Positions 10,501 to 19,330 of a stretch of 64,000 nt of DNA are shown here, piece by piece. This DNA comes from Pseudomonas crudilactis. GTDB lineage: Bacteria > Pseudomonadota > Gammaproteobacteria > Pseudomonadales > Pseudomonadaceae. The position numbers and the translations under genes were made by a program. The notes under the pieces are model-generated. The model made no database searches. It was given only the letters and a program-made list of their open reading frames with translations, and was not told the origin of the DNA. The DNA lies in assembly GCF_013433315.1 (NCBI RefSeq), contig NZ_WXVV01000011.1, forward strand, positions 149,868 to 213,867, read 5' to 3'. Position 1 is the stretch's first letter. Every line of letters begins with the position of its first letter.

Positions 10501-11814
10501 GGCGAATACTCCGTTGAGGTACAGCAGACAGATGAGGGGGACAGTTCTGGATGGTCAGACGCCCGCACCTTCAAGGTGGTCGAGTCCCTGTACGGAATCG
10601 GCGACTCTACCCCGGTACTCGCCAATCCGGTGGTCGGCTCCGGGCAAAGTGTGAAGTTGCGGGTTCAGGTCTTGTCCGGTAACAGTGGCGAGGCGGCCGA
10701 AGGGGTAGCCGTGCAATGGCGCCTCAAAGGCCAGAAGGACATCCTGGATACCACTGTGACCGACAGCGATGGTTGGGCTTATTACGCCTACACACCTGAA
10801 ACTGTGGGCAAAAGTGAAGTTGTGGCGGATATCACCAACGATAACGACGGCGTTGTCATGACCCAGCTCTACGAGGTTAACGCCCGAATGCACGATGACT
10901 GGGCGCAGCAAGCCCAGCTAACTCTGGGCGGTCAGAACGTTGAGTTGGACTTGCACGATCTCGTGCTGGCGGCGGGAAAAACCCTCTTACTGACTCTCAC
11001 ATTCAAAGACGGTAATCACTTGTGGGGTACTTACGTCACCTTGCAAGACATGTGGGGCACTGCGGAGGGGCTGACCGTAGTCCCGCCACTGGGAACGCCG
11101 CAGAAAGTGGAAGCACACGAGCTGTCTTGGTTCATTTCTTCGGCGGAGGGTCAAAGCGGTATTTTCGGTTTACGGCTGACCAGTCCGGTGCTGTCCGACT
11201 GGCAATTACCGGGGCGGGTGATAACGGAAGATTTTGTTCATACCCTGGATGTCGAGCTCGATACATTCCCGCAGGTTTTCGGAGGTGAAGCGGTCTATCC
11301 CTGCCTGGGTGCGAGGCATACCCTAACTGTGCGACCCAAACCCGATAGCCCAATAATTGGCCTGCCCGTATTGCCGGAGTTTACCCCGGAAGCAGTAGAC
11401 CTCGGGGTCACCCTGCGTCCGCTGGTCCAAATCATGAAGGAGAGCGGAGTGAGCTGGTCGCTGGATTGCTTCACCAGCAGCAAAAGTGGCAATTTCGCAA
11501 TGCGCTTGGCATTGCTGGGGTGGTTCCTCAAGTCTGGCGAAATGCCAATGTCTCTTGGGCACAACAAGGTCGAGATCACTGAAAGGGACGGCCCCAGTCA
11601 GATTGATGGGCGTTGGAGATATGGCATTCGTGTGACGTCCGCATTCTCGGGACAGCCTGCGGGGGATGTTGCGGTGACTGTCAGTGTTTCCGGTTCGGAA
11701 GATGTGCAGCGCAATACTCAGTCAGATGGTTGGATCTATGTCTACTATGACGATGGCCAGGTTGTAGGTTTCACCATTCATAATGGCTATGACGGAACGA
11801 CTGTCACTGGCTGA
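7567..11814 (+). CDS. Large Ig-like repeat protein without signal peptide
   Basis: Encodes 1415 residues from ATG 7567, preceded by SD GCAGGAG. The chain is a string of beta-sandwich modules of about 85-95 residues, most ending in a V/I-KP linker. From about residue 388 two module types alternate: type A (TITGV...MFTEAG...W.PG...VQTVNNV.SD) and type B (LPKE.E...VQGTCE.GATV.VWSGG...TW.NDF.WQPGPK). The A-B unit repeats with a 173-residue (519-base) period. Around residue 1020 an invasin-type domain follows (GSGQSVKLRVQVLSG...VQWRL...TDSDGWAYYAY), with a second similar module at the C-terminus (GRWRYGIRVTSAFSGQP...TQSDGWIYVYYD). The first 30 residues are acidic and polar; no signal peptide, sorting signal or transmembrane segment is visible. 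It is divergent from the Tc genes. The role is unknown; an extracellular adhesin-like or toxin-companion protein is a guess from position and fold. Confidence 0.85.
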   Translation: MANDDGVVGDDSEGDGERDNVLWIAPIITKPLAGTTVSQGFDIDAIVTVPPGSKWNIDIYINSTKLKRYSGTPTAATLIFQTVEPGLIPPGARFYFKVEYKKFLGWSDWAWSGDLTMAGSSKPPPPSVSNPAIVWIPRPTLSGRGVAGASVQLFEGGVGTIIFATTQVLSDGTWSVQLKEPLWMANPFNMTARQTLNGETSDWAVNVQFIVLFKPVISTVSVDAGGKPTISGYGGLRNARIEIWLSGGAGGAQLVGTVRQDGSWSMTATSAWAPNSYLITARQVAGGHESDWAVGKTFEVKPLVPAITEPAPKTSHLANVLVKGTRMAGSTVVVQDTGSRPIVGTLSYSGNTWSFAYPWLPGAKHVKAVQTVNGQTSAATGVLEFTIKPPKPVIQSPPVPAAAKELLTITGVVSGAHLEMFTEAGVRIDGSFKTEGATSTFTHPGSWLLGTTRVKVTQTVNNVRSDDSALVAVSVKPPAPRITLPKENERYNTLAVQGTCEAGATVNVWSGGTHLGPTEVVGTNWTNRFDWQPGPKDVHAIQTVREMQSDPSVVINFIVKPPSPTIVQPPDPTAANQVLTITDVWANASLLQMYSEAGATIAGDFSATGTTRTFTAKADWAPGVTKVQARQVVNNVGSDLSELVTLAVKPQAPQISLPKEGESYVALQVQGTCEPGATVTVWSGGTDLGPVQVTGTSWTNDFTWQPGPKVLQARQAVAGQDSPDTGVINFKIKPSQPTISPPPDPAAADEALIITGVWEGAVNLAMFTEANLPVAGDFSADGTTRTFTPLDDWAPGINTVKVVQTVNTVNSDPSDECTFSVEVGEKPEAPQFLLPMPGARTSTRPTVRVRGLAGAQQTVRLEEGATLHEHNADVDGILEFTVETPLTPGTNVLQVRQKAGGPVSEWSGPHRFTVKELPQKPIIEAPAEGSNASRTPTIRGTGETRGEIMLRHADSEKLIDTITGVKPWRWTAREPWPIGEYSVEVQQTDEGDSSGWSDARTFKVVESLYGIGDSTPVLANPVVGSGQSVKLRVQVLSGNSGEAAEGVAVQWRLKGQKDILDTTVTDSDGWAYYAYTPETVGKSEVVADITNDNDGVVMTQLYEVNARMHDDWAQQAQLTLGGQNVELDLHDLVLAAGKTLLLTLTFKDGNHLWGTYVTLQDMWGTAEGLTVVPPLGTPQKVEAHELSWFISSAEGQSGIFGLRLTSPVLSDWQLPGRVITEDFVHTLDVELDTFPQVFGGEAVYPCLGARHTLTVRPKPDSPIIGLPVLPEFTPEAVDLGVTLRPLVQIMKESGVSWSLDCFTSSKSGNFAMRLALLGWFLKSGEMPMSLGHNKVEITERDGPSQIDGRWRYGIRVTSAFSGQPAGDVAVTVSVSGSEDVQRNTQSDGWIYVYYDDGQVVGFTIHNGYDGTTVTG
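9001..10038 (+). repeat. 519-bp intragenic repeat (Ig module pairs)
   Basis: Within the Ig-repeat gene the segment beginning at about 9001 (module B1, followed by A2) recurs from about 9520 (B2, followed by A3) with recognisable similarity at DNA as well as protein level. The shared CTCCCCAAGGAG block at both starts fixes the period at 519 bases. It indicates recent duplication of a two-module unit. Confidence 0.7.
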
Positions 11815-11830
11815 CAGCAAGGCAAACTGC

Positions 11831-11910
11831 AGGAGCGAACCTGCTCGCGATAGCGCAATGTCAGATGTTGGATGTGCCGACGCCTTCGCGAGCAGGCTCG
11901 CTCCCACATT
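11831..11910. repeat. REP doublet (Pseudomonas)
   Basis: Two inverted REP-like sequences (AGGAGCGAACCTGCTCGCGA and CTTCGCGAGCAGGCTCGCTC) lie either side of a short spacer, between the Ig-repeat gene and the end of nuoN. A further partial copy (CTGTGGGAGCGGGCTTCCC) lies at about 11950. They can fold as a hairpin and may limit readthrough. Confidence 0.8.
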
Positions 11911-12000
11911 AATCCGGGTGTAACTCAGGTTGCTGAGCAGCGCCGAAACCTGTGGGAGCGGGCTTCCCAAACACCGGTGATGTCGAATCCCGCAAAAACA

Positions 12001-12026
12001 AAAACGGCACCCGAAGGTGCCGTTTT
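12001..12026. terminator. Rho-independent terminator of the nuo operon
   Basis: Perfect 11-bp stem AAAACGGCACC / GGTGCCGTTTT with a CGAA tetraloop, 22 bases beyond the nuoN stop. Read on the minus strand it is followed by a U-rich tract; it may also act on plus-strand transcripts from the Ig-repeat gene. Confidence 0.85.
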
Positions 12027-12047
12027 CATGTATAGCCAGCCAAGCAA

Positions 12048-13511
12048 TCAGCCCGCCAGACCCGCCTGCTGAACCAGAGTCAGCAATGGCTGCGGGTACA
12101 CACCCAGGAAGAACGCGACCAAGGCGATGGCCAGCAGCATCACGCCGCCTGCCTTCTGCTCCCAGTGCAGTTGGGCGTCGTGGCGACGCAGGTTTGGCTC
12201 GATCAGGTACAGGGTGACCATCACGCGCAGGTAGTAGAAGACGCCGATGGCGCTGCCCAGCACCAGCGAACCGACCAGCCACCATTGATGCGATTCAACA
12301 CCGGTAGCGATGATGTAGAACTTGCCGATGAAGCCAGCGGTCAGTGGGATACCGGCCAGCGACAGCATCATCACGGTCAGCACGGCGGTCAGGTACGGAC
12401 GGCGCCAGAACAGGCCGCGGTATTCGTACAGGGCGTCCGCGTCACGGCCGTTGTACGGCGAGGACATCAGGGTGATCACGCCGAACGCGCCGAGACTGGT
12501 GATCACATAAGTCACCAGGTACACGCCGATGGCTTCCACCGCCAGACCCTTGCTCGCTACCAGCGCGATCAGCAGGTAGCCGAAGTGCGCGATGGACGAG
12601 TAACCGAGCAGACGCTTGAGGTTGCTCTGGGTCAGGGCCAGCAGGTTACCGAACAGGATCGAGGCGATCGCGATGACGGTCAGCACGTCGCTCAGCACGC
12701 CACTGCTGGCAGCAGGGGAGATCTGGAACAGACGCACCATCACCGCAAACACCGCAACCTTCGAGGCGGTCGCGAGGAACGCCGCCACCGGTGCCGGAGC
12801 ACCTTCGTAAACGTCCGGCGTCCACAGGTGGAACGGTACCAGCGACAGCTTGAACGCCAGACCGATCAGCATCATGCCCAGGCCCAGTTGTGCCAGCGAG
12901 CTAGGCAGGCCAGTCGCGGCCAGCGCCTGACCGATACCGACGAAGCTCAGCGAACCCGAGTCGGCGTACAGCAGCGCCATACCAAACAACAGGAACGCGG
13001 AACCGGCGGCCGACAGCACCATGTATTTGATGCCGGCTTCCAGCGAACGCTTGTTGAAGAAGGCGTAAGCCACCAGACCGTAAACCGGTACCGAGAGCAG
13101 TTCCAGACCGATGAACAAACCGGCCAGGTGCTGCGCGCTGACCAGAACCAGACCACCGGCGGCGGCCATCAGGATCAGCAGGTACAGTTCTTCACGGTTG
13201 CCCGGGTAGCCCGAACCGCCATCACCCAAGTAGGCGTGGGCGAGGGTGACGCAGGCGAGGGTGGCGACCAGGATCAGCGCCATGTACAGGCAAGCGAAGG
13301 TGTCGATCTGCAGCAATGGGGTCACGGCCAGAGGCGCGACTTTCAGGGCTGGGAGGATCGACAGCAGGGCCAGGTTCAGACCGGCGACCGAGATCAGGAA
13401 GGTCTGCGAGTGGTTGCGGCGCCAGGCGATTGCCAGCATCACCACGATAATGGTGAGGCTGGTGATCAACAGTGGCGCAAGCGCAATAAAGTGTTGAATC
13501 GTGAATTCCAT
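12048..13511 (-). CDS. nuoN: NADH-quinone oxidoreductase subunit N
   Basis: 487 residues from ATG 13511 ([15 protein letters not shown]); a longer in-frame extension overlaps nuoM and is rejected. It is one of three antiporter-like proton-channel subunits of complex I, in the inner membrane. About 14 hydrophobic helices are visible, with the family block [15 protein letters not shown] and a conserved helix containing GLEL. It is the last gene of the nuoA-N operon, 7 bases after nuoM, and ends shortly before a strong terminator. Confidence 0.97.
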   Translation of the reverse strand: MEFTIQHFIALAPLLITSLTIIVVMLAIAWRRNHSQTFLISVAGLNLALLSILPALKVAPLAVTPLLQIDTFACLYMALILVATLACVTLAHAYLGDGGSGYPGNREELYLLILMAAAGGLVLVSAQHLAGLFIGLELLSVPVYGLVAYAFFNKRSLEAGIKYMVLSAAGSAFLLFGMALLYADSGSLSFVGIGQALAATGLPSSLAQLGLGMMLIGLAFKLSLVPFHLWTPDVYEGAPAPVAAFLATASKVAVFAVMVRLFQISPAASSGVLSDVLTVIAIASILFGNLLALTQSNLKRLLGYSSIAHFGYLLIALVASKGLAVEAIGVYLVTYVITSLGAFGVITLMSSPYNGRDADALYEYRGLFWRRPYLTAVLTVMMLSLAGIPLTAGFIGKFYIIATGVESHQWWLVGSLVLGSAIGVFYYLRVMVTLYLIEPNLRRHDAQLHWEQKAGGVMLLAIALVAFFLGVYPQPLLTLVQQAGLAG

Positions 13512-13518
13512 AGCGCTC

Positions 13519-15051
13519 TTACCGGGCCGAAGCGAGTTGAGTGAAGGCGGTGCCGAGCCACTGCTGCACGCCATGCATCGTGGCGGCAGACGTGTCGAGG
13601 AACGGTTGCGGGTAGACGCCGAGGTAAACCAGCAGCACCGCAAGGCCCAGCACCATGATCAGTTCGCGAGCGTCCATGCCGTGCAGGATCGAATCCGATT
13701 TCGACGGACCGAAGTAGGCACGGTGGATCATGATCAGCGAGTAGACCGAACCGAACACCAGACCGGAGGTGGCAATCGCAGTGATCCACGGCCAGCTGGC
13801 GAAGGAGCCGATCAGGATCAGGAACTCACCAACAAAGTTACCGGTACCCGGCAGACCCAAGGACGCGGCTGCAAAGAACAGGCTGATCGCCGGCAGGTAT
13901 GCGATACGCGACCACAGACCGCCCATCTCACGCATGTCACGAGTGTGCAGACGCTCGTACAACTGACCGCTGAGGATAAACAGTGCCGCCGCCGACACAC
14001 CGTGCGCCAGCATCTGGATCACTGCACCTTGCAGGGCCAGTTGGCTGCCGGAGTAGATGCCGATCAACACGAAACCCATGTGGGAAACGGACGAGAAGGC
14101 GATCAGACGCTTGATGTCGGTTTGTGCGAAAGCGAGGAACGCACCGTAGAAGATCCCGATCAGACCGAGGGTCATGGCGATCGGCGCGAACTCGGCCGAA
14201 GCATTCGGGAACAGCGGCAGGGCGAAACGCAGCAGACCGTAAGCAGCGGTTTTCAGCAAGATACCGGCGAGGTCGACGGAACCGGCAGTCGGCGCCTGGG
14301 CGTGGGCATCAGGCAACCACGAGTGGAACGGTACGACCGGCAGCTTGACCGCGAAGGCGATGAAGAAGCCGAGCATCAGGATGTACTCGGTGGTCATCGA
14401 CATCTTGGTTTTCAACAGGTCGGCGTAGTTGAAAGTAATCACGCCAGTGTTGTTGAAGTTGACCAGCACCAGACCGAGGATCGCCACCAGCATGATCAGG
14501 CCGGACGCCTGAGTGAAGATGAAGAACTTGGTCGCTGCGTAGATCCGGGTTTTCTTGCCGTCCGAAGAACTGTGACCCCAGAGCGCGATGAGGAAGTACA
14601 TCGGCACCAGCATCATTTCCCAGAAGAAGAAGAACATGAACAGGTCGAGGGCGAGGAACACGCCGACGACGCCGCCGAGGATCCACATCAGGTTCAGGTG
14701 GAAGAAGCCAACGTGACGTTGAATCTCTTTCCACGAGCAGAGTACCGAGAGGATGCCCAGCAGACCGGTCAGCAGGATCATCAACAGCGACAGGCCGTCG
14801 AGGGCCAGGTGCACGTTGATGCCGAAGCGCTGGATCCAGACATGCTTGAACTCAAGCGCCCAGGTCGGATCGGCGCCAGGCGCCGGCGCAAATGAATAGT
14901 CACCGTGGGCCCACAGCCAGAGGCCGAGGGCGAGTTCCAGGGTCATGGTCAACAGCGCAATCCAGCGCGGGAGGGTAGCGCCGAAGCGCTCACCCATCCA
15001 GCACAGCAGGCCGCCGATGAAGGGGATCAGGATTAGCCAAGGCAGAATCAT
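13519..15051 (-). CDS. nuoM: NADH-quinone oxidoreductase subunit M
   Basis: 510 residues starting [19 protein letters not shown]. An antiporter-like membrane subunit of complex I, homologous to Mrp antiporters, with about 14 helices. Conserved blocks include [38 protein letters not shown] (the quinone/ion-channel family signature) and [12 protein letters not shown]. It lies 39 bases after nuoL and 7 bases before nuoN in the same operon. Length is normal for the family. Confidence 0.97.
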   Translation of the reverse strand: MILPWLILIPFIGGLLCWMGERFGATLPRWIALLTMTLELALGLWLWAHGDYSFAPAPGADPTWALEFKHVWIQRFGINVHLALDGLSLLMILLTGLLGILSVLCSWKEIQRHVGFFHLNLMWILGGVVGVFLALDLFMFFFFWEMMLVPMYFLIALWGHSSSDGKKTRIYAATKFFIFTQASGLIMLVAILGLVLVNFNNTGVITFNYADLLKTKMSMTTEYILMLGFFIAFAVKLPVVPFHSWLPDAHAQAPTAGSVDLAGILLKTAAYGLLRFALPLFPNASAEFAPIAMTLGLIGIFYGAFLAFAQTDIKRLIAFSSVSHMGFVLIGIYSGSQLALQGAVIQMLAHGVSAAALFILSGQLYERLHTRDMREMGGLWSRIAYLPAISLFFAAASLGLPGTGNFVGEFLILIGSFASWPWITAIATSGLVFGSVYSLIMIHRAYFGPSKSDSILHGMDARELIMVLGLAVLLVYLGVYPQPFLDTSAATMHGVQQWLGTAFTQLASAR

Positions 15052-15090
15052 GACGGGCTCGTTTCCTTTCGCAAATTCGCAAGGTTCATA

Positions 15091-16944
15091 TCAGACCGCT
15101 ACCAGCACGATGGCGCCGATTACCAGCACGGCACCAGCAGCCATCGAAGCAGCGTACCAACGCAGTTGACCGGTCTCGGTGCGGCTCAGGGCAGTGTGAC
15201 CACCCTTGGCCATACGCGGGATCAGACCGATGGTCTGGTCGAGCGGGTCTTTGCGCAGTACGTGGCTGATCGCCAGGTAAGGCTTGACGAACAGTTTGTC
15301 GTAGATCCAGTCGAAGCCCCAGGCAGCGAACCACCAGGCCGAAAGGAAACGGCCGATGCCGCTGTTGGCGATCGCCGTGACGAAGCGACGCTTGCCGAGG
15401 AACAGCAGCGCTGCCAGCAGGATACCGGCCAGGGCGATGGCGCCCGAAGCGATTTCCAGACTGTGCTTGGCTTCGCCACCGGCATGGCCAACGCTTTCTG
15501 GCAGCACGCCGTGCAGCGGTGGCACGATCATGGCGCCGACGAAAGTCGACAGTACGATCAGCACCGACAGTGGCAGCCAGTGCGAGATGCCGTGACCGGC
15601 GTGGGCTTCGGTCTTGGCTTCACCGTGGAACGTGATGAAGATCAGGCGGAAGGTGTACAGCGACGTCATGAACGCGCCGACCAGACCTGCGTAAAGCAGA
15701 CCGTGGTTGCCGCTGGCGAACGCTTCCCAGAGGATTTCGTCCTTGGAGTAGAAGCCGGCGGTGACCAGTGGCAGGGCAGCCAGTGCGGCACCACCAACGA
15801 TGAAGCTGGCGTAGGCCAGTGGCAGTTTTTTCCACAGACCGCCCATCTTGAAGATGTTCTGCTCGTGGTGGCAGGCAACGATCACCGCACCGGAAGCAAG
15901 GAACAGCAGGGCCTTGAAGAAGGCGTGGGTCATCAGGTGGAAGATCGCGCCATCCCAGGCGCCAACGCCCAGCGCCAGGAACATGTAGCCGATCTGGCTC
16001 ATGGTCGAGTAGGCGAGGATACGTTTGATGTCGGTTTGAACCAGTGCGGCGAAACCTGCCAGTACCAGAGTCACACCACCGACGATACCGACCAGGTGGA
16101 GGATTTCCGGCGCCAGGGTGAACAGACCGTGGGTACGAGCGATCAGGTAAACACCGGCGGTCACCATGGTGGCGGCGTGGATCAGTGCCGAAACCGGAGT
16201 GGGGCCGGCCATCGCGTCCGCCAGCCAGGTTTGCAGCGGCAGTTGCGCCGATTTACCGACCGCACCACCCAGCAGCATCAGGGTTGCCAGGGTGATCCAG
16301 AAGTCGCCGACCTGGAATTTCTGCGGTGCCAGCACCAGCAGTTCCTGGATGTTCAACGTGCCCACTTGCTGGAACAGGATGAACAGGCCGATGGCCATGA
16401 ACACGTCGCCGATCCGGGTCACGATGAACGCCTTGAGTGCGGCGTTACCGTTGTTGCGGTTGCTGTAGTAGAAACCGATCAACAGGTACGAGCACAGGCC
16501 CACGCCTTCCCAGCCGAAGTACAGGAACAACAGGTTATCGCCGAGCACCAGGAACAGCATGCTGGCGATAAACAGGTTGGTGTACGAGAAGAAGCGCGAG
16601 TAACCCGCTTCACCGCGCATGTACCAAGAGGCGAACAGGTGGATCAGGAAGCCGACGCCAACGACCACGCCAAGCATGGTGATCGACAGGCCGTCGACGT
16701 AGAGGGCGAAGTCAGGCTTGAAGCCTTCGACCGCCATCCACTTCCACAGCACCAGCGTGTAGTGACCGCCTTCGGGTGGTGCGACGTTGAATTGCCAGAT
16801 GACGTAGGCGGCGACAATCGCCGACAAGCCAATGGAACCCACGCCGATCAGCGCCGAGAGGTTTTCCGACCAGCGTCCACGGGAGAACGACAGCAGCAGG
16901 AAACCGATCAGAGGGAATACGAAAGTCAGAAAGATCAGGTTCAT
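15091..16944 (-). CDS. nuoL: NADH-quinone oxidoreductase subunit L
   Basis: 617 residues from ATG 16944 ([20 protein letters not shown]). The distal proton-pumping antiporter-like subunit of complex I. Diagnostic blocks are [49 protein letters not shown] and [11 protein letters not shown]. The C-terminal part carries the long lateral helix typical of NuoL. It overlaps the end of nuoK by four bases, so translation is likely coupled. Confidence 0.97.
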   Translation of the reverse strand: MNLIFLTFVFPLIGFLLLSFSRGRWSENLSALIGVGSIGLSAIVAAYVIWQFNVAPPEGGHYTLVLWKWMAVEGFKPDFALYVDGLSITMLGVVVGVGFLIHLFASWYMRGEAGYSRFFSYTNLFIASMLFLVLGDNLLFLYFGWEGVGLCSYLLIGFYYSNRNNGNAALKAFIVTRIGDVFMAIGLFILFQQVGTLNIQELLVLAPQKFQVGDFWITLATLMLLGGAVGKSAQLPLQTWLADAMAGPTPVSALIHAATMVTAGVYLIARTHGLFTLAPEILHLVGIVGGVTLVLAGFAALVQTDIKRILAYSTMSQIGYMFLALGVGAWDGAIFHLMTHAFFKALLFLASGAVIVACHHEQNIFKMGGLWKKLPLAYASFIVGGAALAALPLVTAGFYSKDEILWEAFASGNHGLLYAGLVGAFMTSLYTFRLIFITFHGEAKTEAHAGHGISHWLPLSVLIVLSTFVGAMIVPPLHGVLPESVGHAGGEAKHSLEIASGAIALAGILLAALLFLGKRRFVTAIANSGIGRFLSAWWFAAWGFDWIYDKLFVKPYLAISHVLRKDPLDQTIGLIPRMAKGGHTALSRTETGQLRWYAASMAAGAVLVIGAIVLVAV

Positions 16945-17249
16945 CCGCGCATCTCACTGGCAGCGTCGATATCGAGCGTGTGGAAGCGGCGATACAGTTG
17001 CAGCAGGATCGCCAGACCAATACTGGCCTCGGCGGCTGCAAGGCTGATCACCAGAATGAACATGATCTGTCCATCCGGCTGGCCCCAACGGGCGCCTGCA
17101 ACAATGAACGCCAGTGCAGAGGCGTTCATCATTACTTCCAGACTCATCAACACGAACAAAATGTTGCGGCGGACCATCAGGCCGACCAGACCAAGGCAGA
17201 ACAGGATGCCGGCAACGGCCAATCCATGTTCGAGAGGGATAGCAGGCAT
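16941..17249 (-). CDS. nuoK: NADH-quinone oxidoreductase subunit K
   Basis: 102 residues, three transmembrane helices, starting [20 protein letters not shown]. Contains the conserved helix [17 protein letters not shown] with the glutamate needed for proton transfer in the family. Placed between nuoJ (3 bases away) and nuoL (4-base overlap). Length and position are exactly those of NuoK. Confidence 0.97.
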   Translation of the reverse strand: MPAIPLEHGLAVAGILFCLGLVGLMVRRNILFVLMSLEVMMNASALAFIVAGARWGQPDGQIMFILVISLAAAEASIGLAILLQLYRRFHTLDIDAASEMRG

Positions 17250-17252
17250 GTC

Positions 17253-17753
17253 TTACTCCTTCGCCTCGTTACGGCCCAAATGGAACGCCGTGACGGCTGC
17301 AGCAAGCAGCAGCATCGAGGCGAGTTCGACCACCAGCAGGTACGGGCCGAACAGGCTGATGCCCACGGCTTTCGCGTCTACGGTGGTGTGGCCGATGGCC
17401 TGACCGCTCTGGTGAGCGAACAGCACATACAGCAGTTCGGCCAGCAGCAGCGCGGCGAGAATCACCGGCCCTGCCCAGATGCCGGGCTTGAGCCAGACGC
17501 GTTCTTGCTGAACCGAGGCCGGGCCCAGGTTCAGCATCATCACCACGAACACGAACAGCACCATGATGGCGCCGGCGTAGGCGATCACTTCCAGCACGCC
17601 GGCGAACGGCGCGCCGAGTGCGAAGAAGGTCATGGCCACGGCGATCAACGAGATGATCAGGTAGAGCAGGGCGTGCACAGGGTTGGTGTTGGTGACTACG
17701 CGAAGCGTGGACACAACAGCGATACCCGATGCGAAATAGAAAGCGAATTCCAT
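17253..17753 (-). CDS. nuoJ: NADH-quinone oxidoreductase subunit J
   Basis: 166 residues, five predicted transmembrane helices, starting [20 protein letters not shown]. It contains the block [19 protein letters not shown], the family-defining helix (TM3), which carries the pi-bulge in known structures. Part of the membrane arm of complex I. Nine bases follow nuoI and three precede nuoK in the operon. Confidence 0.97.
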   Translation of the reverse strand: MEFAFYFASGIAVVSTLRVVTNTNPVHALLYLIISLIAVAMTFFALGAPFAGVLEVIAYAGAIMVLFVFVVMMLNLGPASVQQERVWLKPGIWAGPVILAALLLAELLYVLFAHQSGQAIGHTTVDAKAVGISLFGPYLLVVELASMLLLAAAVTAFHLGRNEAKE

Positions 17754-17762
17754 CGTTCTTCC

Positions 17763-18311
17763 TTAAGGCAGCAAGCTCTTCACGTTGATCGGTTCGGCTT
17801 CGTTCTGCGCGGAGCCTTTCGGCTTGCCAGCGATTGCCATACCTGCAACACGATAGAAGTTGTAATCAGGGTTTTTGCCGGGGCCGGAGATCAACAGATC
17901 TTCTTTCTCGTACACCAGGTCCTGACGTTTGAACTCGGCCATCTCGAAATCCGGTGTCAACTGGATTGCGGTGGTCGGACAGGCTTCCTCGCAGAGACCG
18001 CAGAAAATGCAGCGCGAGAAGTTGATACGGAAGAAGTCCGGGTACCAGCGACCGTCTTCGGTTTCCGCTTTCTGCAGCGAGATGCAACCCACCGGGCAAG
18101 CCACGGCGCACAGGTTGCAGGCAACGCAACGCTCTTCGCCATCGGGGTCACGGGTCAGGACGATGCGACCACGGTAGCGTGGTGGCAGGTAGACCGCTTC
18201 TTCCGGGTATTGCAGGGTGTCGCGCTTGCGAAAGCCATGGCCGAAGACCATGACCAGGCTGCGCAACTGGGTACCAGTACCCTTAACGATGTCGCCAATA
18301 TATTTGAACAT
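17763..18311 (-). CDS. nuoI: NADH-quinone oxidoreductase subunit I (2x 4Fe-4S)
   Basis: 182 residues. A peripheral-arm ferredoxin-like subunit that passes electrons towards quinone. Two complete 4Fe-4S motifs are visible: [15 protein letters not shown] and [15 protein letters not shown]. The N-terminus is amphipathic and anchors it to the membrane arm. It lies 11 bases after nuoH and 9 before nuoJ. Confidence 0.97.
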   Translation of the reverse strand: MFKYIGDIVKGTGTQLRSLVMVFGHGFRKRDTLQYPEEAVYLPPRYRGRIVLTRDPDGEERCVACNLCAVACPVGCISLQKAETEDGRWYPDFFRINFSRCIFCGLCEEACPTTAIQLTPDFEMAEFKRQDLVYEKEDLLISGPGKNPDYNFYRVAGMAIAGKPKGSAQNEAEPINVKSLLP

Positions 18312-18322
18312 GGGTCAAATCC

Positions 18323-19330
18323 TCACTGAACCGCGACTGCAGGCGTGTTCCACAACACGACTGCAGCGGTCACCAGCAAATTGATCAGGGTCAGTGGCAG
18401 GCAGAATTTCCAGCTGAAATCCATCACCTGGTCATAACGCGGACGCGGAATGGAAGCGCGCAGCAGGATGAACAGCATGATGAAGAACGCGGTCTTCAGT
18501 GCGAACCAGACGAACGCCAGTTGCGGCAGGATGCCGAACGGACCGTGCCAGCCACCGAAGAACAGGGTGACCAGCAGCGCCGAGATCAGGATGATGCCGA
18601 TGTATTCACCGACGAAGAACATGCCCCATTTCATACCGGCGTATTCAATGTGGTAACCGTCGGCCAGTTCCTGTTCCGCTTCCGGCTGGTCGAACGGGTG
18701 ACGGTGAGTCACGGCGACGCCAGCGATGAAGAAAGTACAGAAGCCGAAGAACTGCGGAATGATGAACCACAGGTTCTGCGCCTGGTACTCGACGATGTCG
18801 CGCATGTTGAACGAGCCGACCTGGACCACGATGCCCATCAGGGCCAGGCCCATGAACACTTCGTAGGACACGGTCTGCGCCGACGCACGCAAGCTGCCGA
18901 GCAGGGCGAACTTGTTGTTACTCGACCAGCCGGCGAACAACACCGCGTAGACCGACAGACCGGCCATGGCGAAGAAGAACAGCAAGCCGATGTTCAGATC
19001 CGCGACGCCCCAGGTCGGGGTGATCGGGATGATCGCAAACGCGATCAGCAGGGCGGACATGGCCACCACCGGTGCCAAAGTGAAGATCACCTTGTCGGCA
19101 AACGGCGGGGTCCAGTCTTCCTTGAAGAACATCTTCAGCATGTCGGCGGCGATCTGGAACATACCAAACGGGCCAACGCGGTTCGGACCGTAACGGTCCT
19201 GCCACCAGCCCAGCAGGCGACGTTCGACAAAGCTGAGCAACGCGCCTGCCACCACAACGGCCAGCAGAATCACGATGGCTTTGACGACCGAGAGGATCAC
19301 ATCGATCACTTCAGGGGTGAACCAGGTCAT
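18323..19330 (-). CDS. nuoH: NADH-quinone oxidoreductase subunit H
   Basis: 335 residues with about eight transmembrane helices. NuoH forms the quinone chamber at the junction of the two arms of complex I. Family blocks seen are [44 protein letters not shown] and PRPRYDQVM. The start overlaps the nuoG stop by four bases. Confidence 0.97.
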   Translation of the reverse strand: MTWFTPEVIDVILSVVKAIVILLAVVVAGALLSFVERRLLGWWQDRYGPNRVGPFGMFQIAADMLKMFFKEDWTPPFADKVIFTLAPVVAMSALLIAFAIIPITPTWGVADLNIGLLFFFAMAGLSVYAVLFAGWSSNNKFALLGSLRASAQTVSYEVFMGLALMGIVVQVGSFNMRDIVEYQAQNLWFIIPQFFGFCTFFIAGVAVTHRHPFDQPEAEQELADGYHIEYAGMKWGMFFVGEYIGIILISALLVTLFFGGWHGPFGILPQLAFVWFALKTAFFIMLFILLRASIPRPRYDQVMDFSWKFCLPLTLINLLVTAAVVLWNTPAVAVQ

